Shown: positions 8,630 through 16,949 of the stretch, piece by piece
Numbering within the stretch: position 1 is the stretch's first letter
Layout of the letters: the number at the start of each line of letters is the position of its first letter
Assembly: GCA_963611165.1 (NCBI GenBank)
Contig: CAVDQG010000006.1
Location: forward strand, 13,725 to 77,724
Source of the DNA: SIG603 sp963611165
GTDB lineage: Bacteria; Bacillota; Clostridia; Oscillospirales; Acutalibacteraceae
Length of the DNA stretch: 64,000 nucleotides
Direction: 5' to 3'
Made by a program: the position numbers and the translations under genes
Notes under the pieces: generated by a model
Databases searched by the model: none
What the model saw: the letters and a program-made list of their open reading frames with translations, nothing else
What the model was told of the DNA's origin: nothing

Positions 8630-9592
8630 ATGAATTTCAAGGTACTCGGAACAGGAAGCTACATTCCGCCGAGAGTTGTCACAAATGACGAGCTCTCGAC
8701 CATGGTAGATGCAAACGACAAGTCGATTACAAAGCTTGTCGGAATAAAAGAAAGACATGTTTCGGTTGACGAGAACACCTCCCAGATGGGAACGAAGGCT
8801 GCTTTGGCTGCACTTGAAAACAGTGGTACAAAGCCTGAAGAGCTCGATCTCATCTTGGCGGTCACAATGACAGCGGAGTACGCTAACCCCGGAATTTCCG
8901 CAATGATTCAGCGTGATATAGGAGCAACTTGTCCCGCAATGGATATCGGCGGTGCCGCTTGCACAGGATTTATGTTCCTCATGGAAACCTGTGCTTCTTT
9001 TATGGCTACGGGAAAGTACAAAAAGGTTCTTTTGGTTGCCAGCGAAAGATTAAGCGGAATTACCGATTGGTCTGATAAGAACACAGCAATCATTTTTGCG
9101 GACGGTGCAGGCGCATTGGTCGTATCTGACGAAGAGGACAATCTTCTTGCAAGTGAGCTTCACACCTACGGCGAGGACGAGACTATCGTTGTGCCCGATG
9201 TAACGGGTGAAAGCCCATTCTGGCAGGGTGAGAAGGTAGAGAAGGTAAGCATTTTCATGAACGGCACCAAGACCTACCGCTTCGCCATCGCTCAGATGAG
9301 AGAAATCATCGACAACATGATGAACAAGCTCGGAATTACGGGCGATGATATCAAGTGGGTGCTTCCGCATCAGGCTAATATCAGAATCATCAACGAGGCA
9401 AAGAAGAAAATCCCCGTGGCTCAGGAGAAGTTCAGAACAACAATCGAGAAATACGGCAATATTTCATCGGCATGTATCCCGGTGCTTCTTGACGAGCTCA
9501 ACAGAAACGGCGAATTAGAGCGTGGCGACCTTCTTGCAATGGTAGCCTTCGGCGGCGGTCTTCACAGCGGCGGAGCAATTCTTCGCTGGTAA
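8630..9592 (+). CDS. fabH: Beta-ketoacyl-ACP synthase III
   Basis: FabH starts fatty-acid synthesis by condensing acetyl-CoA (or a branched acyl-CoA) with malonyl-ACP. The 320-residue thiolase-fold protein shows Cys in GGAACTGFMFL, His in VLPHQANIRI and Asn in YGNISSACIP. In many Firmicutes acpP follows fabH; here the next 110 bases hold no gene and fabK comes next. Confidence 0.95.
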   Translation: MNFKVLGTGSYIPPRVVTNDELSTMVDANDKSITKLVGIKERHVSVDENTSQMGTKAALAALENSGTKPEELDLILAVTMTAEYANPGISAMIQRDIGATCPAMDIGGAACTGFMFLMETCASFMATGKYKKVLLVASERLSGITDWSDKNTAIIFADGAGALVVSDEEDNLLASELHTYGEDETIVVPDVTGESPFWQGEKVEKVSIFMNGTKTYRFAIAQMREIIDNMMNKLGITGDDIKWVLPHQANIRIINEAKKKIPVAQEKFRTTIEKYGNISSACIPVLLDELNRNGELERGDLLAMVAFGGGLHSGGAILRW

Positions 9593-9636
9593 AAACAAGC
9601 TTTTCCACATGTGAGGAAAAACTTTTCGAAAGTTAG

Positions 9637-9664
9637 CAAATTATTAATTTGTTTGGTGTATATT
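9637..9664 (+). promoter_or_regulatory. Palindrome upstream of fabK, candidate operator
   Basis: CAAATTA-T-TAATTTG (9637-9651) is a perfect 15-base palindrome in the fabH-fabK gap, followed by TATATT (9659-9664), which could be a -10. No good -35 was seen. It may be a second control site for the fab regulator, with partial likeness to ACTAATTATTTGA at 8111-8123. The gap 9593-9702 contains no gene. Confidence 0.45.
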
Positions 9665-9702
9665 GGTATATATCCTACTGATAAGAAAGGATGCGAATTG
9701 TT

Positions 9703-10647
9703 ATGATAAAAACACCTCTTTGTGATTTACTTGGAATCGAATATCCGATTTTCCAGGGAGGAATGGCATGGATAAGCGACGGAAAATTGGCAGGTGCCGT
9801 TTCCGAAGCAGGCGGACTCGGAATTATTTCCGCCATGAATGCTAACGCAGATTATTTAAGAGAGCAGATAAAGATTGCACGTGAGATTACAGATAAGCCG
9901 TTCGGCGTAAATGTAATGCTCATGAGCCCGTTTGCCGCAGAAGTGGCACAGCTTATTGCCGAGGAAAAGGTTCCTGTTGTCACAACAGGCGCAGGAAATC
10001 CCTCGAAGTTTATGCCGCTCTGGCTTGAGGCAGGAATCAAGGTTATTCCCGTTGTATCAAGCGTAGGAATGGCTAAGCTTTGCACAAAGGCAGGCGCAGC
10101 CGCACTTATTGCAGAGGGCAGTGAGTCCGGTGGACATATCGGTGAGACAAACACCATGCCGCTTGTTCCTCAGGTAGTAGACGCAACAACTCTCCCTGTT
10201 ATCGCAGCAGGCGGTATCGCAGACGGAAGAGGAGTAGCCGCAGCATTCATGCTCGGTGCGGTCGGAGTTCAGCTTGGTACAAGATTCCTTGTTGCAACAG
10301 AGTGCAATGTTCACCCGAACTACAAGAAGAAGGTCTTGAAGGCTAACGACAGAGCTACCATTGCAACAGGAAAGAGACTCGGTCACCCCGTAAGAAGCAT
10401 TGAGAACCAGTTCTCAAAGTCTTACTTCAAGTCGGAGTATTCTTCAATGCCCGATGAGGATCTCGAGAAGCTCGGTGCGGGTGCACTCAGAAAAGCCGCA
10501 GTCGAGGGCAACGAGAAAGAGGGTTGCTTCCTCGCAGGTCAGGTAGCGGGCATGGTCAACAAGGAGCAGTCCGCTAAGGAAATCATTACAGAGATTTTCG
10601 CCGAGGCAGAAGAGGTGCTGAAAGGAGCTAACAAATGGCTAAGATAG
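9703..10647 (+). CDS. fabK: Enoyl-ACP reductase II (FMN-dependent)
   Basis: FabK reduces trans-2-enoyl-ACP, the last step of each elongation cycle, using FMN and NAD(P)H. The 314-residue product begins MIKTPLCDLLGIEYPIFQGG, and contains SESGGHIGE and AAGGIADGRG typical of the 2-nitropropane-dioxygenase-like fold. I take ATG 9703 as the start; ATG 9691 abuts the AAAGG ribosome-binding site. No FabI is present in the window. It overlaps fabD by 13 bases. Confidence 0.93.
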   Translation: MIKTPLCDLLGIEYPIFQGGMAWISDGKLAGAVSEAGGLGIISAMNANADYLREQIKIAREITDKPFGVNVMLMSPFAAEVAQLIAEEKVPVVTTGAGNPSKFMPLWLEAGIKVIPVVSSVGMAKLCTKAGAAALIAEGSESGGHIGETNTMPLVPQVVDATTLPVIAAGGIADGRGVAAAFMLGAVGVQLGTRFLVATECNVHPNYKKKVLKANDRATIATGKRLGHPVRSIENQFSKSYFKSEYSSMPDEDLEKLGAGALRKAAVEGNEKEGCFLAGQVAGMVNKEQSAKEIITEIFAEAEEVLKGANKWLR

Positions 10648-11555
10648 CTTTTGTCTTTGCAGGACAGGGCGCACAGTACGAGGGAATGGGAAAGTCTCTT
10701 GTCGAGAAAAGCGCAGCCGCAAAGGAAATTTTCGATATAGCAGATAAGGTAAGACCCGGAACAAGCGAGCAGTGCTTCACAGCGCCGCTTTCCGAGCTTA
10801 GCATAACAAAGAACACTCAGCCGTGTCTTTATAATGTTGATTTGGCTTGTGCAGAGGCACTTCGTGAGAACGGAATCGTTCCCGATGCTGTCGCAGGCTT
10901 CTCTCTCGGAGAGATTGCAGCCGTCACTTTCTCGGGAGTAGTATCCCGTGAGGACGGTATGAAAATCGTCACAAAGAGAGGACTTCTCATGCAGGAGGCT
11001 GCAGGCAAGGTGGACAGTGCCATGGCGGCGGTTCTCAAGCTTTCCAATGAGACAGTCGAGGAGCTCGCTTCAAAGTACGATATGGTCTATCCCGTAAATT
11101 ACAATTGCCCGGGACAGCTTGTCGTAGCAGGCGAGAAAACTCAGCTTGAGGCTTTTGCGGCTGATGTCGCAGAGGCAAAGGGCAGAGCAAAGATACTCAA
11201 CGTAAGCGGCGGCTTCCACTCTCCTTTCATGGCAGAGGCGGCAGACGGTCTTTACGAGGAGCTCAAAAATTACGAGCTCAAAATGCCAAGCATTCCGACA
11301 TACTCCAATTTCACGGCTAAGCCCTATTCCGAGGATGACGATATTGCTTCGCTCCTCATGAATCAGGTGAAAAATCCCGTCAGATGGCAGCAGATTGTCG
11401 AGAATATGATAAATGAGGGAATCGATACCTTCATCGAGTGCGGTGCGGGCAAAACCCTCTCCGGACTTATCAAGAAGATAAACAAGGAAGTAAAAGTATA
11501 TAATGTTCAGGATGCCGAGAGCTTGGAGAATGTGCTTTCCGAGCTTAAGGGATAA
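10635..11555 (+). CDS. fabD: Malonyl-CoA:ACP transacylase
   Basis: FabD moves malonyl groups from CoA to ACP. The 306-residue product has the active serine in GFSLGEIAAV, the oxyanion glutamine in FAGQGAQY, and the catalytic His in GGFHSPFM. The start overlaps the end of fabK, indicating coupled translation. Confidence 0.96.
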   Translation: MAKIAFVFAGQGAQYEGMGKSLVEKSAAAKEIFDIADKVRPGTSEQCFTAPLSELSITKNTQPCLYNVDLACAEALRENGIVPDAVAGFSLGEIAAVTFSGVVSREDGMKIVTKRGLLMQEAAGKVDSAMAAVLKLSNETVEELASKYDMVYPVNYNCPGQLVVAGEKTQLEAFAADVAEAKGRAKILNVSGGFHSPFMAEAADGLYEELKNYELKMPSIPTYSNFTAKPYSEDDDIASLLMNQVKNPVRWQQIVENMINEGIDTFIECGAGKTLSGLIKKINKEVKVYNVQDAESLENVLSELKG

Positions 11556-11567
11556 TGAGGAGAAAAT

Positions 11568-12311
11568 ATGAGCTTTGATTTAAGCGGTAAGGTAGCCGTT
11601 GTCACGGGTGCTTCAAGCGGAATCGGAAAAGAGACCGCTATAAAGCTTGCCGAGCACGGTGCGGATGTAGCCGTTATTTATTCATCCTCGAGAGAGGGTG
11701 CGGACGACGCAGTCGAAAAGATAGTTTCTCTCGGAAGAAAGGCAGTCGCATATAAGTGCAACGTAGCCGACACCGAGGAGACAAAGAACACCGTCGATGC
11801 AATTCACAAGGAATTCGGAAGAATCGATATACTTGTCAATAACGCAGGCATCACAAGAGATAACCTCATCCTCAAGATGAAGGAAGAGGACTGGGATGCT
11901 GTTTTGGATGTAAACCTCAAGGGTGCATTCAATATGATTAAGGCAAGCTACAGAATATTCAGCCGCCAGAGAAGCGGAAGAATCATTTCAATAACATCGG
12001 CATCGGGAATTATCGGAAATGCAGGTCAGGCTAACTATTCTTCCTCCAAGGCTGGACTTATCGGTCTTACCAAATCGGTCGCAAGAGAGCTTGCCGGAAG
12101 AAACGTTACCGTTAATGCAGTTGCGCCGGGATTCATCGAGACGCCAATGACCGCCGGCTTTGACGACAGCAATCCGCTTGTAGCAAGCATTCCGCTTAAG
12201 AGAATGGGCAAGCCCGAGAATGTCGCAAACGCAGTTTGCTTCTTGGCAAGCGATGAAGCTGAGTATATCACGGGAGTGGTACTCAGTGTAGACGGCGGCA
12301 TCGCAATGTGA
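11568..12311 (+). CDS. fabG: 3-oxoacyl-ACP reductase
   Basis: FabG reduces 3-ketoacyl-ACP with NADPH. The 247-residue short-chain dehydrogenase shows TGASSGIGKE, NNAGITRDN, Ser in SITSASG and the YSSSKAG catalytic Tyr-Lys. The C-terminus GVVLSVDGGIAM is typical. It is preceded by GAGGAG. Confidence 0.96.
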   Translation: MSFDLSGKVAVVTGASSGIGKETAIKLAEHGADVAVIYSSSREGADDAVEKIVSLGRKAVAYKCNVADTEETKNTVDAIHKEFGRIDILVNNAGITRDNLILKMKEEDWDAVLDVNLKGAFNMIKASYRIFSRQRSGRIISITSASGIIGNAGQANYSSSKAGLIGLTKSVARELAGRNVTVNAVAPGFIETPMTAGFDDSNPLVASIPLKRMGKPENVANAVCFLASDEAEYITGVVLSVDGGIAM

Positions 12312-12368
12312 TGCAAAGAAAGATTTTGAATCTATATTAATCATAGTTTACAGGGAATGTGTAATAAT

Positions 12369-13613
12369 ATGAACAGAGTAGTAGTTACAGGAATGGGAGT
12401 TGTATCTCCTATCGGAAATAACGTAGAAGAATTTTGGCAGAATCTGCGTGACGGAAAGAACGGAATCGGTTTCATTGAAGGTATCGATACGACCAATCTC
12501 GAGGTCAAAATCGCAGGTGAGGTCAAAAATTTTGATGTCACACAGTATATGAAGAAGAGCGAGGCAAGAAAAGCCGACAAGTTCACTCAGTTTGGTGTTG
12601 CCGCTGCGGCTCAGGCAATGGAGCAGTCAGGTCTTTCAACAGCCGAGGACGGAAACATTGCTCCGAACAGACTCGGAGTTTATTTCGGCTCGGGTATCGG
12701 CGGAATCCAGACCTTCTGCAATGAGCACACCAAGCTCTTGGAAAAAGGCCCGGGAAAGGTTTCTCCGTTCTTTATCCCAATGATGATTGCCAATATGTGT
12801 GCCGGTACTATCGCTATCAAATTCGGCGCAAAGGGCTCGGCTCTTCCGATGGTAACGGCTTGCGCAACAAGCAACAACACAATCGGCGAGGCTTTCAGAG
12901 CAATTAAGCACGGCTATGCAGACGCAATCATCGCCGGCGGTTCTGAGGCGGCAATCACAGAGATTGCTGTTGCAGGCTTCACCAACATGAAGGCTCTTTC
13001 CACAAAGAACGATCCCGAAACAGCTTGCTGTCCGTTCGACGTCAAGCGTGACGGTTTCGTTATGGGTGAGGGTGCGGGCGCACTCGTTCTCGAGAGTCTC
13101 GACCACGCTTTGGCTCGCGGCGCAAAGATTTTAGGTGAGATTGTCGGTTACGGCTCAACATGCGACGCTTACCACATGACCGCTCCGGATCCGACAGGTG
13201 AGGGCGGTGCAGAGAGCATGCGTCTTGCACTCGAGGAAGCAAATATGCCTGATGAAACTCATATTTATATCAACGCTCACGGAACAAGCACACCGCTTAA
13301 CGATGTCAGCGAAACAAAGGTTATCAAGCTTGCACTCGGCGAGGAGAGAGCAAGAAAGGCTGTTGTCAGCTCCACTAAGTCCATGACGGGCCATATGCTC
13401 GGTGCGGCAGGCGCGACCGAGGCTATCGCTTCGATTCTTGCAATTGAGCATCAGACCGTTCCTCCGACAATTCACTTGACCGAGCAGGATCCTGAGTGCG
13501 ATCTCGACTGCTGCCCGAACACCGCAAGAGAGACAGAAATTAATCTTGCACTTTCAAACGGACTTGGATTCGGCGGTCACAACGCTTGCATAGCAATCAA
13601 AAAGTATAACTGA
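12369..13613 (+). CDS. fabF: Beta-ketoacyl-ACP synthase II
   Basis: FabF catalyses chain elongation condensations. The 414-residue product begins MNRVVVTGMGVVSPIGNNV and has Cys in TACATSNNT, His in NAHGTSTPLND and His in STKSMTGHMLGAAG. An ATG at 12357 directly abuts AGGGA, so I prefer the ATG at 12369, which also matches homologue starts. In many Clostridia accB follows fabF; here fabZ comes directly. Confidence 0.95.
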   Translation: MNRVVVTGMGVVSPIGNNVEEFWQNLRDGKNGIGFIEGIDTTNLEVKIAGEVKNFDVTQYMKKSEARKADKFTQFGVAAAAQAMEQSGLSTAEDGNIAPNRLGVYFGSGIGGIQTFCNEHTKLLEKGPGKVSPFFIPMMIANMCAGTIAIKFGAKGSALPMVTACATSNNTIGEAFRAIKHGYADAIIAGGSEAAITEIAVAGFTNMKALSTKNDPETACCPFDVKRDGFVMGEGAGALVLESLDHALARGAKILGEIVGYGSTCDAYHMTAPDPTGEGGAESMRLALEEANMPDETHIYINAHGTSTPLNDVSETKVIKLALGEERARKAVVSSTKSMTGHMLGAAGATEAIASILAIEHQTVPPTIHLTEQDPECDLDCCPNTARETEINLALSNGLGFGGHNACIAIKKYN

Positions 13614-13631
13614 TTGTATGAGGACAGAATA

Positions 13632-14054
13632 ATGAATAAAGAAGAAATAAAAAAGATACTTCCGCACAGAGAGCCGATGCTCCTTGTCGATGAGGTTGAG
13701 CTTGTTGACGGAGAGGCTCACGGCAAGTGCTTCATAAAGGGCGATGAGTATTTTGTTCAGGGACATTTCCCGGGACAGCCCGTTGTGCCCGGCGTCATTC
13801 TCTGCGAGATGATGGCGCAGTCGGCTTGCGTGCTTTTGGCGGGAGATGCCGTAAAGGGATGCACTCCGTTTTTTACGGGGCTTGATAAAGTAAAGTTCAG
13901 AGGACAGGTTAAGCCCGGCGATACTTTCGAGACAAAATGCGTTCTGACGGGCAACAGAAGGAATTTCTATTTTGCAAGCGCAAAAGGCTATGTAAACGGA
14001 AAGCTTTGCGCAAGTGCGGAATTCAGCTTCGCACTTGTCAAGAACGAAGAGTAA
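13632..14054 (+). CDS. fabZ: 3-hydroxyacyl-ACP dehydratase
   Basis: FabZ dehydrates 3-hydroxyacyl-ACP to trans-2-enoyl-ACP. The 140-residue hot-dog-fold protein shows the catalytic His in GHFPGQPVVPGV and Glu in CEMMAQ, and begins MNKEEIKKILPHREPMLLVD. Start at ATG 13632 follows GAGGA at 13620-13624. Confidence 0.95.
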   Translation: MNKEEIKKILPHREPMLLVDEVELVDGEAHGKCFIKGDEYFVQGHFPGQPVVPGVILCEMMAQSACVLLAGDAVKGCTPFFTGLDKVKFRGQVKPGDTFETKCVLTGNRRNFYFASAKGYVNGKLCASAEFSFALVKNEE

Positions 14055-14089
14055 TTGAAGAGTAACTGAAAATAATGAGAGGTGTTAAC

Positions 14090-14959
14090 ATGCCTGTTAA
14101 TTTTAAAAACTTCTTCAAGCCGGGCTCACACGATAAGCAGGACAATGCGGTTCGCACCGCATCTGTTGTTGAGGACGGCTCTGCAGAAGCAAAAAAGACT
14201 TGCCCCGATTGCGGCAAGGAAACTCCCGTAGGGGAATTATGGGAGAATCTGAATGTTTGCGAATGCGGACATCATTTCAGAATGAATGCACGCCAGAGAG
14301 TGGCTTATTTGGTAGGAAACAAGAATTTTGCCGAGATGGACGCTGAATTAGTCAGCGAAAATGTTCTCAATTTCCCGGGATACGATGCAAAGCTCTCAAG
14401 TGCAAAGCTCAATTCTCACGAGAACGAATCCGTTATCACGGGTACATGTGAGATTGGCGGAATAAAGACCGCACTTTTTGTCATGAACTCCGAGTTTATG
14501 ATGGGAAGCATGGGCTCTGTCTGTGGTGAGAAAATCACAAGACTTTTTGAGTATGCAACAGAAAATTCACTTCCCGTTGTCGGCTATACCGTTTCGGGCG
14601 GAGCAAGAATGCAGGAGGGAATCCTTTCTCTTATGCAGATGGCAAAGACAAGTGCGGCGGTAAGAAAGCACTCCGATGCAGGACTTCTTTATATCGCAGT
14701 CCTCACCGACCCGACAACGGGCGGCGTAACGGCAAGCTTTGCCATGGAGGGCGACATCATTCTCGCCGAGCCGAAGGCAACTGTCGGATTTGCGGGAAGA
14801 AGAGTTATCGAGCAGACAATCAGCAAGAAGCTTCCGAAGGAATTCCAGAAGTCGGAATTTTTACTCGAGCACGGCTTTGCCGATAAGATTGTTTCGAGAA
14901 AAGAGCAGAGAGAGATTATCGCAAGCCTGCTCCAGATGCATGTGGGAGGTGTAAACTGA
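14090..14959 (+). CDS. accD: Acetyl-CoA carboxylase carboxyltransferase subunit beta
   Basis: With AccA it transfers CO2 from carboxybiotin to acetyl-CoA, giving malonyl-CoA. The 289-residue product has an N-terminal zinc ribbon and a crotonase-type carboxyltransferase domain (GGARMQEG, DPTTGGVTASFA). The ribbon is odd: Cys38-x2-Cys41 is normal, but the second pair is Cys57-x-Cys59 (NVCECGHH), one residue shorter than the usual CxxC. AGAGGTG precedes ATG 14090. It overlaps accA by one base (TGATG). Confidence 0.95.
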   Translation: MPVNFKNFFKPGSHDKQDNAVRTASVVEDGSAEAKKTCPDCGKETPVGELWENLNVCECGHHFRMNARQRVAYLVGNKNFAEMDAELVSENVLNFPGYDAKLSSAKLNSHENESVITGTCEIGGIKTALFVMNSEFMMGSMGSVCGEKITRLFEYATENSLPVVGYTVSGGARMQEGILSLMQMAKTSAAVRKHSDAGLLYIAVLTDPTTGGVTASFAMEGDIILAEPKATVGFAGRRVIEQTISKKLPKEFQKSEFLLEHGFADKIVSRKEQREIIASLLQMHVGGVN

Positions 14960-15723
14960 TGACTGCTTACGAAAAGCTTAAAACGGCAAGAGGAAAGGAC
15001 AGACCGACAGGTTCTGACTATATCAACAATATCTTTACGGACTTTATCGAGCTTCACGGTGACAGAAGATTTTCTGATGATCAGGCAATTGTAGCAGGTA
15101 TTGCCAAGCTGGACGGCGAGCCTTGCACGGTTATCGCAATCGAGCGCGGCAAGGATGTCTACGAGAGAATCAGAAGAAACTTCGGTTCTCCCAATCCCGA
15201 GGGATACCGCAAGGCATTGAGACTTATGAAGCAGGCTGAGAAGTTCCACCGTCCTATTATATGCTTTGTTGATACTGCCGGCGCATTCTGCGGAGTTGAA
15301 GCAGAGGAGAGAGGTCAGGGTCAGGCAATTGCCGAGAACCTTTATGAGCTTATCGGACTTAAGACGCCGATGATTTCCGTGATTGTCGGTGAGGGCGGCT
15401 CCGGCGGTGCACTCGCACTTGGCGTAGCCGACAGAGTTTGGATTATGGAGAACGCATGCTACTCGGTTGTTTCGCCTGAGGGCTGTGCAAGTATTCTGTG
15501 GAAGGACGCAAAGCGTGCGGACGAGGCAGCAGAGGCACTTCACATTACGGCGGAGAGCATGGAGAAGCTTGGCGTTGTTGAAAGAGTTATATCTGAGCAG
15601 AGAGATCAGAGCGAGATTTACGAGGATATGAAAAATCAACTCGAAACAGAGATTAAAATCCTCAAGAAGACCGATACCGACACTCTCTTGCAGCAGAGAT
15701 ACAAGAGATTCAGAGCATACTGA
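14959..15723 (+). CDS. accA: Acetyl-CoA carboxylase carboxyltransferase subunit alpha
   Basis: This is the partner of AccD in the carboxyltransferase of acetyl-CoA carboxylase. The 254-residue product has FIELHGDRRFSDD, the oxyanion-hole region VGEGGSGGALALGVADRV and YSVVSPEGCASILWKD. It is shorter than the 310-320 residue enterobacterial form because the N-terminal helical extension is absent, as in many Firmicutes. It ends the fab operon. Confidence 0.95.
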   Translation: MTAYEKLKTARGKDRPTGSDYINNIFTDFIELHGDRRFSDDQAIVAGIAKLDGEPCTVIAIERGKDVYERIRRNFGSPNPEGYRKALRLMKQAEKFHRPIICFVDTAGAFCGVEAEERGQGQAIAENLYELIGLKTPMISVIVGEGGSGGALALGVADRVWIMENACYSVVSPEGCASILWKDAKRADEAAEALHITAESMEKLGVVERVISEQRDQSEIYEDMKNQLETEIKILKKTDTDTLLQQRYKRFRAY

Positions 15724-15739
15724 TAAAATGTAATACGAG

Positions 15740-15780
15740 ATAACCGTTTTTCGATGCAAATCGGAGGACGGTTATTTTTA
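15740..15780 (+). terminator. Terminator of the fab operon
   Basis: ATAACCGT (15740-15747) pairs with ACGGTTAT (15768-15775), enclosing a smaller CGAT/ATCG stem, and is followed by TTTTTA. It lies 17 bases after accA. Confidence 0.75.
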
Positions 15781-15784
15781 TTTT

Positions 15785-15811
15785 GGCGGACAAAAAGCTT
15801 GTCCGCCTTTT
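15785..15811 (+). terminator. Second hairpin overlapping the small-ORF promoter
   Basis: GGCGGACAA (15785-15793) and TTGTCCGCC (15799-15807) form a perfect 9-bp stem with a 5-base loop, followed by TTTT. It could be a back-up terminator. Its right arm also contains the first TTGTCC box of the promoter downstream, so the inverted repeat may instead be part of a protein-binding site. Confidence 0.55.
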
Positions 15812-15833
15812 GTCCTTTTGTGCTTTGTATAAT
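15799..15833 (+). promoter_or_regulatory. Promoter P1 with twin TTGTCC boxes
   Basis: TTGTCC (15799-15804) and TTGTCC (15810-15815) are repeated at an 11-base interval, and TATAAT (15828-15833) lies 12 bases after the second box. No consensus -35 is present (GCCTTT at that place). The same layout recurs at 16950-16984. Eleven-base direct repeats replacing the -35 are typical of PhoB/OmpR-family activators; that link is inferred. Confidence 0.6.
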
Positions 15834-15921
15834 GAAATCACAACAAAGGCAAATAACAAACAAAAAAGAAAGAGATTTAGAAAAAGACAAATACCAAAAT
15901 TTAAAGAAAAGGAGATACGTT

Positions 15922-16101
15922 ATGAGCTTTTACATGAACAATCAGAGACACATGGAGAATACAATAGGCAGCAACAGACATGAGGATACACTCATCAACC
16001 GTGAGGTCAGAATGCACTACGGCATGGATATGACGACAACGAGAGGAAGAAGATACATGGACGCTTATGCGAACGACTCCTTCTTCCCACAGGTATTGTA
16101 A
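15922..16101 (+). CDS. Small hypothetical protein A (59 aa)
   Basis: I do not recognise this protein. It reads MSFYMNNQRHMENTIG and continues polar, rich in Arg, Asn, His and Met, with no membrane segment. AAAAGGAG at 15907-15914 is well placed for the ATG. It is the first of seven small frames, about 85 bases downstream of promoter P1. The strong ribosome-binding site, and the repetition of this pattern down the cluster, support real translation. Confidence 0.6.
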   Translation: MSFYMNNQRHMENTIGSNRHEDTLINREVRMHYGMDMTTTRGRRYMDAYANDSFFPQVL

Positions 16102-16126
16102 TTAAGAAAGGAAAGGTAAAATCAAT

Positions 16127-16267
16127 ATGGTTATGGCAGGATATTTAACAAAGGAAATCGGAACGGCGGTATATATGGACAACGTGCTTCCGTTCGTAAG
16201 CATTAAACCAAAGGAAAGAAAAGCAAAGATTCCAAAGACAAAATCAGTAAAAACAAATAAAGAATAA
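16127..16267 (+). CDS. Small hypothetical protein B (46 aa)
   Basis: This unrecognised 46-residue frame begins MVMAGYLTKEIGTAVYMDNV. It has a mildly hydrophobic N-terminal half and a strongly basic C-terminal half with about ten lysines (KPKERKAKIPKTKSVKTNKE). GAAAGG precedes the start; ATG 16133 is an alternative. It sits 25 bases after frame A and 42 before frame C, in the same A-rich context. Confidence 0.5.
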   Translation: MVMAGYLTKEIGTAVYMDNVLPFVSIKPKERKAKIPKTKSVKTNKE

Positions 16268-16309
16268 TCAAGGAAAAATAAATTATTAAAACAGGGAGAA
16301 AAGAAATAT

Positions 16310-16423
16310 ATGATTCACGCAGTGGTTTTAGGAGCAATATTCGGAGCATACTTCACATACATAATCGCATCGCTCATTTATAATGCGGTCACAGGAAATG
16401 AAAACACAGCGACTGAAATGTAA
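16310..16423 (+). CDS. Small membrane peptide C (37 aa)
   Basis: The 37-residue product has one predicted membrane helix over about residues 3-26 (AVVLGAIFGAYFTYIIASLI) and a short acidic/polar tail (TGNENTATEM). GGGAG at 16294-16298 is 11 bases upstream of the ATG. It is not recognised; holin-like, toxin-like or regulatory small membrane proteins all look like this. Confidence 0.5.
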   Translation: MIHAVVLGAIFGAYFTYIIASLIYNAVTGNENTATEM

Positions 16424-16443
16424 AGAGAAATAAGGAGGAGAAT

Positions 16444-16617
16444 ATGGAATTAATAGGACTTTTGGTGATGGCAGTCATGTCTGCACTGATAATCGGTGCG
16501 ATAGTTTTCGTAGGACTGTACGGACTTTTCAATATGGTTAAGGTTCTTGCGGTGAGCGCAGTTGTTCTGACAGGCGTCGGAGCACTTGTCGGACTTACGG
16601 GAACACTAATCGGATAG
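16444..16617 (+). CDS. Small membrane protein D (57 aa, two helices)
   Basis: The 57-residue product is almost wholly hydrophobic, with two probable membrane helices (about 4-29 and 34-56) joined by a short NMVK turn, and is rich in Gly and Val. A very strong AAGGAGGAGA at 16431-16440 precedes the ATG at 16444. No family is recognised. The two-helix hairpin form is seen in holins and in small stress-induced membrane proteins; I do not choose between them. Confidence 0.6.
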   Translation: MELIGLLVMAVMSALIIGAIVFVGLYGLFNMVKVLAVSAVVLTGVGALVGLTGTLIG

Positions 16618-16655
16618 TATGAAACTATGAGACAGAAAAAGAGGAGATAAACAAA

Positions 16656-16790
16656 ATGTTTACAGCGGTTTGCCTGACGTTTAAGATTGCGGCAACTTTA
16701 ATCGGCTTTGCCGTGATTGGCACAGCACTTTTGAATATGAAAGAGAAAGAAAACGAAACAGAGGATTTCAAGGACGCGTTAATTATTGAG
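16656..16790 (+). CDS. Small membrane peptide E (44 aa)
   Basis: The 44-residue product has one membrane helix (about residues 4-26, LTFKIAATLIGFAVIGTALL) and a strongly basic tail (KRERKRNRGFQGR). GAGGAG at 16641-16646 precedes the ATG by nine bases. Not recognised. A hydrophobic segment followed by a cationic tail is the general layout of type I toxin peptides as well as of other small membrane proteins. Confidence 0.5.
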
Positions 16791-16810
16791 ATGTATTAAG
16801 GAGAAAGAAA

Positions 16811-16936
16811 ATGGATTTCAGTTTTGCACATATGTTTAATTCGGTAGCATCGAGGGTTATAACGGGAGTTATCGCATTCGTTATTGTAACTTACCTATTC
16901 CCGTACATAAAAAGCAGAAGAGCAAATAAAAATTAA
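16811..16936 (+). CDS. Small membrane peptide F (41 aa)
   Basis: The 41-residue product has one membrane helix (about residues 14-33) and a basic tail (KSRRANKN). It resembles frame G: both share AH near residue 6, a V-x-S core and VIT-xVI then VIVT in the helix, followed by a basic end, so they look like paralogues. AAGGAG at 16798-16803 precedes the ATG. Function unknown. Confidence 0.55.
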   Translation: MDFSFAHMFNSVASRVITGVIAFVIVTYLFPYIKSRRANKN

Positions 16937-16949
16937 GAAAAAAGGAAAT

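Noticed and set aside
14689..15759. A 356-codon open frame on the minus strand across accD and accA
   Set aside because: It lies wholly opposite two conserved genes, has no ribosome-binding site or recognisable domain, and its composition (Leu, Cys, Asn, Ser rich) is typical of antisense shadow frames.
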